In this document: positions 19,450 to 30,620 of the stretch, piece after piece
Position numbering within the stretch: position 1 is the first letter of the stretch
How the letters are laid out: each line of letters starts with the position of its first letter
Origin: Aralia elata
Lineage: Eukaryota > Streptophyta > Magnoliopsida > Apiales > Araliaceae
Assembly: GCA_034770075.1 (NCBI GenBank)
Contig: CM068384.1
Coordinates: 91,166,720-91,230,719 of the forward strand
Direction: 5' to 3'
Length of the DNA: 64,000 bases
The notes under the pieces: generated by a model
Told to the model about the DNA's origin: nothing
Seen by the model: only the letters and a program-made list of their open reading frames with translations
Databases searched by the model: none
Made by a program: the position numbers and the translations under genes

Positions 19450-20850
19450 TGATGAGTAGGTTTTATACCTACGAATCGGATACCAATGAACATGAATTAT
19501 TGCTTATTTCCATGGTTTTCAGTTACTTTTCATGTATTTTGTGTGTTTTTGTAGGTTGCACATGTTGGGATTGCATTGGGCGAGAATTGGACGTTCGAGT
19601 GGATGAAATTGATGATGTTGCTGATGTTGCAGGATTTTAGAGCAGCGCGGCCGCGCCCAAAATGAACTGGGTAGCAGCGCGGCCGCGCGTGATGCCAGAG
19701 TTAGAAAAAATTGCTGCCAGAGTGGCGCGGCCGCGCGCCTTGCAAGCTTAATTCAGGCGCGGCCGCGCCGGTTCGAGTGAGAGCAAAATCGACTTTTCTG
19801 ATGTTTTAAATGGTTTTGATTTGAACTTGGATTTGAAACTTTGTAATTAATTAGGGGTTTTATCAGATACTATAAATAGGTGTTTTCTAGTTAGTAATCA
19901 ATATCTATCTATTAGCAAACCCTAATTTGGAGCAAGTGGAGAAGACTTGAAGCAAGTTGATAGCAAGAAGAAGCAAGGAGGAGCAGGACAGAGATTGAAG
20001 GATTGCTTTCTGTGTTTCTTCTCTTTTCTCTCTATTCCAAACTTTTGATGTTATTAAACTTGTGGATGATGAATTCTAGTTTAATTATGAACTAAATTTC
20101 TTTTAAGGCTATAATGGATCTTAATGCGTAATTTTGAATAGCATGCTTCTCCGAATATTATGATTAGTTGTGTATGGATTGTCTATTATGGTTTGTGCTG
20201 AAGTGTTAAATTATCTGGCCAATAATTATTGAGATAATCTATATGAATTTGAAAGATGAAGTATAGAAGTAGATCTGACCATAGTAGCATGTGATTGTGT
20301 CTTCTGCTGTCGATGGAATTCATAATTTTGTGATTAGGATAGAGATAAACCTATCATCGCATGTAATCAAAATAGGGAACTTGGGCTTTAAATCCTTTTT
20401 AATTGTAATTCTCATAGAAATATAGTGAATTAGTTATCTAGGGTAATTAACTTGAGTCTATCAATTGTGGATTTAGGTTAGGTTGTTTATGGAACATTGA
20501 AAGATGATCATAAATAGTGATGTGTTCCTGGTTAACAATCCAAAAATAACTAGCATAATCAAAAGGGGAGCATGTTAAGTAAAATAAAGCATTAAGTGAA
20601 GTTATAATCTTAAGTCTTTTAAAAAATCTGTTTTCAAACTAGTGTTAGTACTTTAATTTAGAATTAATTAGTTAAATTCAAAACCTCAGAATTCATAAAT
20701 CACTTGTTTACTAAAAATTGATTTGATTTAAATTTGGAATTTGTCATTATAGAATCAATTCTTCTCTGTGGGACGATACTCTACTTCTACTTTATTACTT
20801 GTGGACTGCGTATACTTGCGTATTTTTGCTAGTATAGATTTTGGCAAACA
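19450..20850 (+). repeat. 3' LTR of the Athila-type element
   Basis: 1,401 bp, almost identical to the 5' LTR. Visible differences include one extra T near 20328, G/A changes near 19757 and 19782, and several single changes after 20000. It carries its own GC palindrome array (19644-19769) and TATA box (19871-19878). Ends GGCAAACA before CCTAC. Confidence 0.95.
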
Positions 20851-21075
20851 CCTACGCATGATCTTGAGTTAGCTGCGGTAGTATTTGCCTTGAAAATCTG
20901 GAGACATTACTTGTATGGAGAAAAGTGTGAGATATACACAGATCATAAAAGTTTGAAGTATATTTTTATGCAGAAGGAATTAAATATGAGGCAGAGAAGA
21001 TGGCTAGAATTGATAAAGGATTTCGACTGTGAAATCTTATATCATCCAGGGAAAGCCAACATCGTAGCAGACACA
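20851..21075 (+). pseudogene. RNase H of Tekay 1, second part
   Basis: Resumes the RNase H cut at 13446, in the original frame when the 7,409 bp of insertion and duplicated target are removed. It carries HDLELAAVVFALKIWRHYL, the YTDHKSL segment with a catalytic Asp, and ends in ILYHPGKANIVADTLSR. No stop in this piece. Confidence 0.9.
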
Positions 21076-22644
21076 TTAAGTAGGAAGAACCAAGAAAAGT
21101 TGAATATAATAACCAACAATGAAGTACTGATAAAAGAGTTTGACAAACTTGAGATCGAGGTAAGATTTCCAGTGAATTCTACCCAAAAGTTATTTGTTGT
21201 GGAGGATGGTTCAACTTTATTGGAGAGAGTCAAGAGATTACAGGAGACTGATGCAGAGTGTCAAAAGTGTAAGACTGAAATAACCCATAAGAAGAATAAC
21301 AAATTCAGAGTGGATAAGGATGGGGTACTGAGGTACGAAGATAGAATTTGGGTACCCTCAGTACAAGAATTGAAAGATGAAATACTGAATGAAGCCCATA
21401 GTTCTAAGTTCGTTGTACATCCAGGTAGTACAAAAATGTACAATGATTTAAGCCGACAATTTTGGTGGTCTAACATGAAAAGAGAAATAGCAGAATGGGT
21501 AAGTAAATGTTTAACGTGTCAAAGGGTTAAAGCTGAACATCAGAAGCCGAGTGGATTACTGTAGCCCTTAGAAATTCCTGAGTGGAAATGGGAACACATT
21601 ACTATGGATTTCGTAGTTGGTCTTCCAAATACACCGAAGGGTCACAATGCCATTTGGGTAATTGTAGGTCGTCTTACCAAATCAGCTCATTTTCTACCCA
21701 TAAAAGTCAACTTCAGTCTTGACCAGTTAGCCAAACTTTACATCAATGAAATTATTTCTAGACAGGGAGTCCCTGTTTCTATAGTATCAGACCGAGACCC
21801 ACAATTTACTTCAAATTTCTGGACCAGTCTCCAGAAACACTTAGGAACCCAGTTGAGATTAAGCATAACTTATCATCCACAAACGGACGGTCAGAGTGAG
21901 AGGACAATTCAAACATTGGAGGACATATTGCGCACTTGCATCATGGACTTCAAAAGAAGTTGGGATGATCAATCACCTTTGGTAGAGTTTGCCTACAACA
22001 ATAGCTATCATGCCATCATAGGAATGCCACCATTTGAAGCTCTGTATGGAAGAAAATGTAGGACGCCTTTATGTTGGGACGAGGTCGGTGAGCGATAAAT
22101 GCTAGGACCCGAAATAGTTCAACAAACCGCTGAGGTAGTTCAAATTATACGAGGAAGATTATAAGCATCTCAGGATCGACAAAAGAAATATGCGGATCAA
22201 CACAGGAAGCTACAAGATTTCAATATCGGTAGTCACGTGTTTTTAAAAGTTTCTCCGTGGAAAGGAAAAATACGTTTCGGCAAGAAGGGAAAATTGAGTC
22301 CGAGATTCATTGGCCCATTTCAGATATTGAAAAGGATAGGTGAAATAGCTTATGAGTTAGCCTTACCTCCTAAGTTAGAACATATCCATAACGTGTTTCA
22401 TGTGTCCGTGTTACGACCATACAAACCTGATTATAAACACGTTATAGATTACGAGCCTATTCAGATCGAGAAAGATTTATCATATGAAGAAGTTTCTATT
22501 GAAATCATAGATAGGAAAGAACAAAATTTACGGAATAAAGTGATACCTTCAGTCAAGGTTATTTGGAGAAATCAAAACATAGAGGAAACTACGTGGGAGC
22601 TCGAGAGTAAAATGCGAGATAACTATCCACATTTATTTTTGTAA
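21076..22644 (+). pseudogene. integrase with chromodomain, Tekay 1
   Basis: Zinc-binding HHCC region (AHSSKFVVHPG and KCLTCQ, near 21390-21520), catalytic core with TMDFVVGLP (first Asp, near 21604), SIVSDRD (second Asp, near 21779) and GQSERTIQTL (Glu, near 21893), all intact. The GPF module (RFIGPFQILKRIGE, near 22303) and a C-terminal chromodomain-like segment (KVIWRNQN...TTWELE, near 22555-22610) follow; in chromoviruses the latter can direct insertion to certain chromatin. Stops at about 21562, 22096 and 22162. Frame matches gag-pol upstream; ends at TAA after 22641. Confidence 0.92.
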
Positions 22645-22678
22645 CATGTACTGTAATTTTGAGGACGAAATTCTTATT

Positions 22679-22690
22679 AGTGGGGGTGAA
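22679..22690 (+). promoter_or_regulatory. polypurine tract of Tekay 1
   Basis: AGTGGGGGTGAA lies against the LTR start TGTAATATTC. Confidence 0.85.
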
Positions 22691-23290
22691 TGTAATATTC
22701 TGAATCCTAATAAGATTTGTATATGTAAATTATATGTTTATTAAATGAAATTTCTTATTTCGACTATGTGTTATGTGATGATATATTCTGATGAACGGTT
22801 GTTCAGGTAATCTTTGAAAACCTAATACGATTCAAAAACATTATCGTATACGTTTAGAATTAGAATGTATAACGTAAAATTAGATATCGAGAAGTTTAAA
22901 ACCTTAAACCCTAATGAGATTTGAAGTTTGTAACATATGTGCTTAATAAAGATTGAAATGATATTTCGAAGCAGGTGTTTTGTGATTATATTATGTAAAC
23001 GATAAATTTGGTCAAATAAAAATTTTTGGTCAAGCTGCTTGGTCGTGCTTACATTGACAAAATGATTTGTCCTACTTTCCACGATTTCACCAAAAAGCAT
23101 CCTGACAAATTATTTTAGTAAGTTGCTGTGTCGTGCTGAAACTAATATAGTGCTTTGTCGTGCTTACGCTGATAAGCTATTTTGTCGTGCTTACGCCTGG
23201 CACACGCTAGGTACTAAAATGTAATTAACTTAGGTACCAAAGTGTAATAAGTCGAGCCCCTAACGTGTAATTAGTGAAACTTGGTTTTTC

Positions 23291-23298
23291 TATAAATA
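23291..23298 (+). promoter_or_regulatory. TATA box of the Tekay 1 LTR
   Basis: TATAAATA about 600 bp into the LTR. The same context (CTATAAATA followed by AAGCT or GCAAGC) is found on the minus strand at 26466-26473 and 40898-40905. Confidence 0.65.
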
Positions 23299-23514
23299 AC
23301 AAGCTCAGTTCATTCATTCCTTACTATTTTTCAAGAGAAGTTTAAGAGCAAAAACACTCTATATTTATATTCTGAGAGATATTGTGAGATAAAAATTACT
23401 TTCTAAGCATCGAAGCGCTGTGCGATTGGAAGTAAAGCTAGCAACTACAAGAGGTATTACTCTAGTGGTTATTATTTTCATTTTTCTTTATATATATTAA
23501 GTAAAAATATACTT

Positions 23515-23990
23515 TTATAAGCAGTTATAATGCCCAAATTATTTTAAGTATATAGTACAAAAGTCCTATTTACAAGCAGTTATAATGTCCGATTTATTTC
23601 TCTTATATATTAGAAAATATACTTTTATAAGCAGTTACTATGTCCGAATTTCTTCAAATATTTAGTAAAAATATTCATTTTATAAGCAGTTATAATGCTG
23701 AAATTTTCTCAAATATAATTGCCGAATATTCATTTTATAAGCAGTTATAATGCTGAAATTATCTCAAATATAATAGCCGAATATTCATTTTATAAGCAGC
23801 TATAATGCCCGAATTATTTCAACCATAGTAACTGAATATTTATTTTTCAAGCAGTTATAATGCTCAATTTATTTTAAATATAATTGAAAAATATTTATTC
23901 TGTAAGCAGTTATAATGCTAAAATTATTTCATATATTGTAGAAGAAGTCTTATTTATATGCGGTTATGATACCCGAAATAAAACTTAAAA
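23515..23990 (+). repeat. nine degenerate copies of a 56-bp tandem repeat in the LTR
   Basis: The anchor AAGCAGTTATAATGCCCGAA or variants recurs near 23517, 23574, 23630, 23682, 23738, 23796, 23850, 23904 and 23960. Spacers are AT-rich and variable. It lies downstream of the TATA box, in sequence that would be transcribed. Plus-strand counterpart of 25975-26295. Confidence 0.85.
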
Positions 23991-25974
23991 AATTTAATCG
24001 TTAAACACTTATTTGTCTACATAAACTTATAATCGTGTAGGATTTACGACGAACGTTTAGATCGTTATATTAACTGTAAAGGATATACGAGGCAAGTCTT
24101 CTAACCTTGTTACATTTAAGCAAGTATTATACATCTTGCTATTAATTGATACAAAGTTATTGCTTCTTGTTCAGCATAACTTAAGAAATGAATCATTATT
24201 CATATATTGTTTATTCGAGCGTAAATTGTTGTGTCAAACTAAATTGTTTTGGTATGACATCTTATACTGAGAAATGGAACACCTTGATGTAAGGTGAACC
24301 GGAAAACCTTAAGATAAGGTGGTGACCGTTGATTATATATCGACACAAAATTGTAGGATGGTATGCATACTCTTAGGATATTGGTTAGGCTGATCCCCTA
24401 CCAGATATCCGAAATCAAACGGTTCTAAGTCATTGAAGACTGATAAAACTAATTAAAATATATGGTTCATGTACAGAACCCTCAGTTATACATCATTGAT
24501 ATCTTTCAAATCAAACACATTGTGTTACATTTTTCAAATGAGTTTGCTGAGTATTTGTAGCTCATTCTTGCGTATATCTTCTTTGCAGTTTTAGATGATA
24601 ATCCCGACACTTCTGGGATAGACAAAGGAAAAGGACATGTTTACTAGTTTTATTTACTGTTTTTGAATAATTCAAGTCTTTTATAAGGCTTTGTTGTAAT
24701 AACTTAGTACTGAGAACGATGTAACCGAACTTAATGATATGTAATATATTATCATCCTTTATTACATCGAATGCGTTATACTCTAATCTTTACTTTCTTT
24801 AGCATAGTTGTACTAAGTAAATACAGTACCTTTACGAACTATACATCTGAATGAGGGTATTTAAAATGATACTGGGAGTTCTGTAAGCGCTGAGGTTACA
24901 CTTAATGAGCGCCGGTAAGGTGCCACCTTTACCGGAATACGCCCCTCAGTTCTAAGAACAATCTTATCATTAATACTGTGAATGTCAGATAGATAGGGAA
25001 TATCGATATGAAAGAAGTATTCATGAGATATGAATCTATACATCCAAGTGAGGGTATCCAAACGCAGATAACGTTCTGGCAGGAATTATCATCTGTTATA
25101 GGATACTGTGAACCTTAGATAGATAGAAGTCATATTTTATTGAATATTTATAGTTGTATAGTTTCACGTGAGCACTAGATCTGCTACAGGGAAGTGTAGA
25201 GAATTTGGGGGCGTCACATAAACAATGGACATCTCTTTCATATTATTAATTCCTATCTATCTAAAATTCACAGTATTAATGATAAGATTGCGCTTGGAAC
25301 TGAGGGGCACATTCCGGTAAAGGTGGCACCTTACCGACGCTCATTAAGTGTAACCTCAGTGCTTACAGAACTCTCAATATCATTCAATATCTTCACTCAG
25401 ATGTATAGTTTTTTTTATCAACATTGTATTAATGTTTTACTATTTATCTAAAGTTCAGAGTATCGGCATAACATGATCAGTCCATATTACCAATATCCTC
25501 ATTCAGATTAATAAATTTTTAATAATTCTAAGTTATATCAAATTAAAGACATAACACCATTCTGATAATAATAACATGATATTATTAATAAAATCTTTGA
25601 TTACAAGGTTTGCTTGTTCGTATCACAACAGTCATTATGACTTAATACAAATAATAAGTAATTAAAACATGAAACCTAGTCTACGCTTCTTCTTTACGTT
25701 TATGATCTTCATAACTGCAAATAAAGGTTTATTCGCAAGAATGAGCACTACGGCTCAGCAAGCCTAACTAATAACATATAAATAGTTTATGCTTTCATAT
25801 AAACTTTAACATGCCTTGACATATCACATATATCAATTTGCACAATAGAAGACTTGCCTCATAAATCTTTTAAAGATAAATATAACGGTCTAAACGTTCG
25901 TCGTAAATCCTACACGATTATAAGTTCGTGTAGACAAATAAGCGTTTAACGATTAAATCTTTTAAGTTTTATTT

Positions 25975-26295
25975 CGGGTATTATAATCGCTTATAAATAA
26001 AACTCCTACTATACATGAAATAGTTTCAGCATTATAACTGCATATAAAATGAATATTCATCAATTATATTTAAAATAAATTGAGCATTATAACTGCTTAT
26101 AAAATGAATATTCTTACTAAATACTTGAAGAAAATCGGACATAGTAACTACTTATAAAAGTTTATTGTCAACTTTATAAGAGAAATAAATCGGACATTAT
26201 AACTACTTATAAATAGGACTTTTGTACACTATATATAAAATAATTTGGACATTACAACTACTTGTAAAAGTATATTTACATAAAAATAAAAATTA
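25975..26295 (-). repeat. tandem repeat in the reverse LTR (same unit as 23515-23990)
   Basis: On the plus strand the unit reads CATTATAACTGCTTATAAA with AT-rich spacers, five to six copies. It is the reverse complement of the repeat in the Tekay 1 3' LTR. Confidence 0.8.
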
Positions 26296-26465
26296 TAACT
26301 ACAAGAGTATACCTCTCGTAGTTGCTAGATTTACTTCCAATCGCGTAGCGCTTCGATGCTTCGAAAGTAATTTTTTCTCACAATATCTCTCAGAATATAA
26401 ATATAGAGTGTTTTTGCTCTTGAACTGCTCTTGAACATGGTAAGGAATGAATGAACTTAGCTTGC

Positions 26466-26473
26466 TATTTATA
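26466..26473 (-). promoter_or_regulatory. TATA box of the reverse LTR
   Basis: TATAAATA on the minus strand, between the U3 repeats and the transcribed tandem repeat, as in the forward LTR. Confidence 0.55.
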
Positions 26474-26529
26474 GGAAAACATAGTTTCGCTAATTGCACA
26501 TTAGGGGCTTGGCTTATTACACTTTGCAC

Positions 26530-26930
26530 CCTAGCATATTCTTAGAATATTCTTTTAAGCTCTTTAATGAAAATATCTTCCAAGCTCGACAATGCAGCTT
26601 GCAATTGGACCTATCTTCTAAGCTCCTTAATGAAAATATCTTCCAAGCTCGACAATGCAGCTTGCAATCTAAGCTCCTCAATGAAAATATCTTTCAAGCT
26701 CGACAATGCAGCTTACAATTGAACCTATCTTCTAAGCTCCTCAATAAAAATATCTTCCACGCTCAACAATGCAGCTTGCAATCTAAGCTCCTCAATGAAA
26801 ATATCTTCCAAGCTCGACAATGCAGCTTGCAATTGAACCTATCTTCTAAGCTCTTCAATGAAAATATCTTCCAAGCTCGACAATGCAGCTTGCAATTTAA
26901 GCTTCTCAATTAAAATATCTTCTTAGCTCG
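26530..26930 (-). repeat. U3 tandem repeat, about seven copies
   Basis: Units of about 50-75 bp with AATGAAAATATCTTCCAAGC and TCGACAATGCAGCTTGCAAT recur, alternating with and without a TTGAACCTATCTTC insert. Each is highly similar to the next, so expansion is recent. The forward LTR has only a few diverged counterparts. The 139-codon open frame across it is a by-product of the repeat. Confidence 0.9.
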
Positions 26931-27257
26931 ACACAGCAACTTGTCAAAAATAATTTGTCGGTATGCTTCTCGGAGAAATCGTGGAAAGCACGACAAATCA
27001 TTTTGTCAATGTAAGTACGACTAAGCAGTTTGACAAAAAAAATTTATTTGACCTAATTCATCGTTTACACTATAAAATCACAAAACACCTGATTCGAAAT
27101 ATCATTTCGATCTTTATTAAGAAATATGTTACAAAATTCAAATCTCTTTAGGGCTTAAGGTTTTAAACTTCTCGATACCTAGTTTTAGGTTTATACGTTA
27201 TAATTCTAAATGTATACGATCATATTTATAAGCCTCATAAATATTCGGGGTATTACA

Positions 27258-27647
27258 TTAGGATTTCACAATTGAAATAATTTGAACATTATAACGGCTT
27301 ATGTTAGGTTTGTATATAACGTAAGCATGCAATCAAATTACATAAATAGGGCGGAAGCGTGATAAAACGGATTTTAAAATTTTTCATACAAACCATCACC
27401 ATGATCTTTCCTTGTGTTCAATTATCAATTAACGAAAGAGATAGAGATAGAAAATTATACCCTCGTGAATCAAAGCTTCTTCGGGTACAAGTTCACCTCC
27501 AATTCCTTTGCATTCTGCTTGAATTCCACCGACTAAATTCCTTCGATTGATCAACGTTAGCCACCCAAGTGTTTGGCCTCTAGAGGTGATCCACCAAGGA
27601 AGAATAGTTGTTCAAGAAGATGAGTGTTGGCAAAACCCTAGTTTCTA
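27258..27647 (-). other. left part of an unassigned LTR-like sequence hosting Tekay 2
   Basis: AT-rich with no convincing coding region. Together with 39028-40534 it forms the target of Tekay 2. The minus strand of the right part has a TATA box, so this may be the 3' part of a minus-oriented LTR, but no internal region or primer site identifies the family. Confidence 0.45.
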
Positions 27648-30388
27648 TGTGACGAGCGAGAATTTTGTAATTTAATTTAAATATTTATTGGATTAAATAA
27701 ATATTTTTCGATGATTTGATTGTTGAATTAATTGATTAATTGATGAAATTGTGGTAGATTAATTTAATTATATGTGTTACATTAATTAAATTAATGTGGA
27801 GAATTTTTATATTTAAAGTATGTGTTTAATTGAATTTATTTGATTAAATACATTATTTAAATAAGTATAATGTTATTTCTAATTAATTTAATTATTAATT
27901 AGAGATTTAATAATTTGTCATTATTAATAAAGAAAAATTTTATTTGTGACTGTGATTTAATGTAGAATTATTCTATTTTATTTAATTGATTTAAATGAGA
28001 TTATTTAATTAATTTAATATGTGACATGAACTACATAATAAGTAAGTTATTAAAATAAATTAGAAGGAAGAATAAATGGGTAGCCAAACATGGCCTTAGT
28101 GGGAGTTGGTGCCAGTTATTAAACTGACACCATGTTCTGCCATTTAACTTTCACGTATTATTATTATACCGGTCATTGTTCATTAACTTCTAAGAGTTAA
28201 CATAGAGAGAAAAGAGAGAGATTTGAGAGATTTAGAGAAGGGAAGAAAAAATTGGTTCAATTGTTGCTTAATCTAGACTACTAATCAAGGTAAATTCCTT
28301 AAATTCAACCTTGATTCTTGTTCTTTCAAGTTTTATTCCATGAACGTACACTGTGTTTTCTGTAAAGTAAATTCTATGGCTAAATCTTTAATAAATGGAT
28401 GTTAGATGTTTGTAAGCATGCATAAATGTGTTTAATATAATTTATATGTGATTTAGAGTAAGCAAAATTCATGGAATAATTTTTTTATTAAAGTTCTGAA
28501 ATTTACGAAAGAATAATGTTTAAATATGAACTGTATGTATGAAATTGATGTCTGTGTTGCTATTAATCGATTAAATTGATGATTAATTATGTTTATGCAT
28601 GTAAAAACGAAGAAAACTAGAGTTTAACGGATTAATTTAGTTAATAAACGAATTCACAATGAGTAATTGTGTTAACTGTATCAATATGTAAATACAGAAC
28701 ATGAACAGTGGATTTTTAGCCTTTAGTTAATTTGTTTAGGTTGTCTGTAATGTTAAAATCACTGTGTTTATTATGGATTTTGATTTCATAACATATATGA
28801 TGAATGGGTAGCAATTTAATCGGTTAATTATGAAAACTTTGGCCAAATTTGGCATTTTTCTATGTTCTTCGCGAATTGCAGGAAGTAAGTTTCAAGTCCA
28901 CCGCCCCGGCGGTAGAAATGAACAACATTTCTCGCCCCGACAACAGGCTCGCCCCGGCGGTAGAAATGAACTACATTTCCCGCCCCGACGGTAGTCTTGC
29001 CCCGGCGGTAAGCTCGCCCCGGCGAGGATTTTGTGAAGAAACCCACCGCCCCGACGGTGGAGCAAAAAAAAAGTAAAAAGAAGAGAGTAAAAATTTTATT
29101 CTTTCTTTGTGATCATGTTACGTTATCATATACTTATCTAAAGCTTAGGCTAACATATTAATGGTAGTATTAAATGAAATTGGATGAGAATGAGTCCTGA
29201 AGTGTTTATAATACTGTAACTAATTATTGTTACTGTTTTATAAACAGAATGTATAGGTTGATTAGAGAACGTGAGTCTTAAATTTATAGTCTATGCACGA
29301 GGCAAGTATCTTATCCTTACTTTTATGTTTACGCAAGTTTTCTACCTTGATCTATTATTTCGTTGAAAGCAAGCTACCTAATACTACTTTGATTTCAATT
29401 ACGCAAGTTCCTAAATTTCATTATCTTAGAATGCAAGCTTCATAATGCTATTACTTACTTGAGCAAGTTATTATTCCTATTCCATTCAATTTCATGAATT
29501 CAATGAGAAGTTCAATCTGCCTTTTTGTAATACTTCAGTTATACAGAATTTACCCAATCGTACTTTTTGCGAGATTTAGTCTTTGATTCTCGAATATTTA
29601 TTACATTTTATTGAACCTTGATTGACTAGCGAAACTTTATTGATTCGACTAGTCCATAGTTGATGAGCGTTCTAAATTCTAGAAACGTTATTGAAGTAAA
29701 TCCAAACCAAACTTCCTTTGGTGCGGACTCTGATGTCAAACTGAGATGAACAACCCTTATACAGAGAATTTTATTTACGCGTTAGCGTTAAGATATTGTG
29801 CACATACATGGTACAAAGGGCTGATCCCCCTGAGTACGAGAAGTAAGGTCCATATAGTCTTACGACTGTTAAAGGTTTAAAGTAGAATAACCTGGGACAT
29901 AGTTCGTGGTCTTAAGACCCTCAGATGTTCTTTTGAATCTTGTCTTACATTCTTGACTCAAAAGCTGAATCTTCGATTATTCAATATCCATTGATTATTT
30001 TGCATGTTATTATTATTGTTGTTGTTGTACTTGCTGGGCAATCATTGCTCACCCTTGCATAATAACATTGCAGCTAAGGTTGAAAGAACTGATGAGCCAT
30101 CCACTAATAAGGGCAAAGGAAAGGCAAACAAGTGATGAAGACTTATTTTATTTGTTTAAACAATGTTTATGTAATAGACTTGAATACATTTTCCGTATTG
30201 ATGTTATGTTAAGGTTAGATGACCTGGGATTTGTTTATTAATGATGTTGTAACCCTTAATGGGAGATTCCTATTTTTATTAAAAGTTTTCATTTATATTT
30301 GAATGGGTAGTTAGATGTGATGTGATGTATTTGGATAGTGAACACCAAATCCTGAGAAAACGAAGTACCCGGATTTGGGGGTGTCACA
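27648..30388 (+). repeat. 5' LTR of Tekay 2
   Basis: 2,741 bp, TGTGACGAGCG to GGGGGTGTCACA. The first 500 bp are very AT-rich with AATTAATT runs; a GC palindrome array lies near 28900; the last kilobase has many AAGTT/GCAAGTT motifs. I could not pick one TATA box with confidence. Confidence 0.95.
28899..29062 (+). repeat. GC hairpin array in the Tekay 2 5' LTR
   Basis: About eight copies of ACCGCCCCGGCGGT or degenerate forms (CGCCCCGACGGT, CGCCCCGGCGAG), each a stem ACCGCC/GGCGGT around CC, separated by short AT-rich spacers such as AGAAATGAAC. The 3' LTR copy (37540-37690) lacks one 16-bp piece. It lies well downstream of the LTR start, in sequence likely transcribed. Confidence 0.9.
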
Positions 30389-30391
30389 GGT

Positions 30392-30403
30392 TGGTATCAG
30401 AGC
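30392..30403 (+). promoter_or_regulatory. primer binding site of Tekay 2, initiator tRNA-Met
   Basis: TGGTATCAGAGC 3 bp after the 5' LTR end. Confidence 0.92.
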
Positions 30404-30620
30404 TGTAGGTTATGAACCTTAGGTGGGGAAACCTTAGGGTAGTAGCCTTTTAAGAGATAGAGAATATAGTGGTGATAAACTCTTATCGAGTTCTAAGGAA
30501 TGAATTAAGGAATTCATTAAAGATAATAAAAGACTTTATGTGCTATGTGCTTATGTGTTAACAACCTATGTGTTTCGACTAGTACCGAGTATTAATTAAA
30601 ACTTAACCTTTGTTGTCAGA

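Larger units (their letters stand above)
13447..20850 (+). mobile_element. young pol-less Athila-type element with two LTRs
   Basis: Complete 7,404-bp insertion in the RNase H of Tekay 1, flanked by CCTAC (13442-13446 and 20851-20855). Two 1.4 kb LTRs begin TGATGAG and end GGCAAACA. A tRNA-Asp primer site, a gag ORF and an env-position ORF are present, as is a final polypurine tract. Between gag and the env-position ORF there is no protease, RT, RNase H or integrase, only about 780 bp with a GC-palindrome array. By eye I count about a dozen differences between the LTRs, many of them transitions, so insertion is recent. It must depend on enzymes from another element. Confidence 0.93.
9431..25218 (+). 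mobile_element. Tekay/Del-type chromovirus 1 (Ty3/gypsy), decayed, 5' LTR truncated
   Basis: Order seen: LTR remnant, tRNA-iMet primer site (twice), extra ORF0, gag with two zinc knuckles, protease, RT, RNase H, integrase with chromodomain, polypurine tract, 2.5 kb 3' LTR. This is the Tekay/Del arrangement apart from ORF0. The gag-pol frame runs from 10679 to 22644 without any frameshift once the nested 7.4 kb Athila-type element is removed, yet holds about a dozen stop codons. Most of the 5' LTR lies beyond the Sirevirus, outside the window. The 3' end abuts a reverse LTR of the same family. Confidence 0.9.
22691..25218 (+). repeat. 3' LTR of Tekay 1
   Basis: 2,528 bp, TGTAATATT to GGGGGCGTCACA. 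U3 holds a few copies of a TTGTCGTGCTTACG motif (23035-23205), a TATA box near 23291, then a nine-copy tandem repeat. The 3' part contains the ACTGAGG / AGGTGCCACCTTTACC region that occurs inverted in the neighbouring sequence. Confidence 0.92.
25219..27257 (-). repeat. reverse-oriented LTR of the Tekay 1 family, truncated at its 3' end
   Basis: Read on the minus strand it starts TGTAATACCCC at 27257 and runs through U3 tandem repeats, a TATA box (26466-26473) and the AAGCAG-type tandem repeat to a break at 25219. There it lacks about the last 200 bp that the forward LTR has. The break coincides with the end of Tekay 1, so Tekay 1 probably inserted into this LTR; TAAAC at 25219-25223 would be the right target copy, the left one being outside the window. 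Confidence 0.8.

Noticed and set aside
19449..19640. 63-codon open frame at the start of the Athila-type LTR, also at 13446
   Set aside because: It overlaps the LTR boundary and U3, has a copy in each LTR, and no domain.
23515..23990. Regular repeats with spacers, reminiscent of a CRISPR array
   Set aside because: Repeats are degenerate, AT-rich and inside an LTR of a plant element; no cas genes; the same repeat occurs inverted in the neighbouring LTR.
26494..26913. 139-codon open frame with repeated LLNENIFQARQCSLQ
   Set aside because: It is the translation of a tandem DNA repeat in the LTR U3; the unit lengths and position explain it without coding.
28849..29076. Small open frame with a repeated APAVEMN-type motif
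   Set aside because: It translates the GC hairpin array; the 3' LTR counterpart differs by a 16-bp indel, which breaks the frame.
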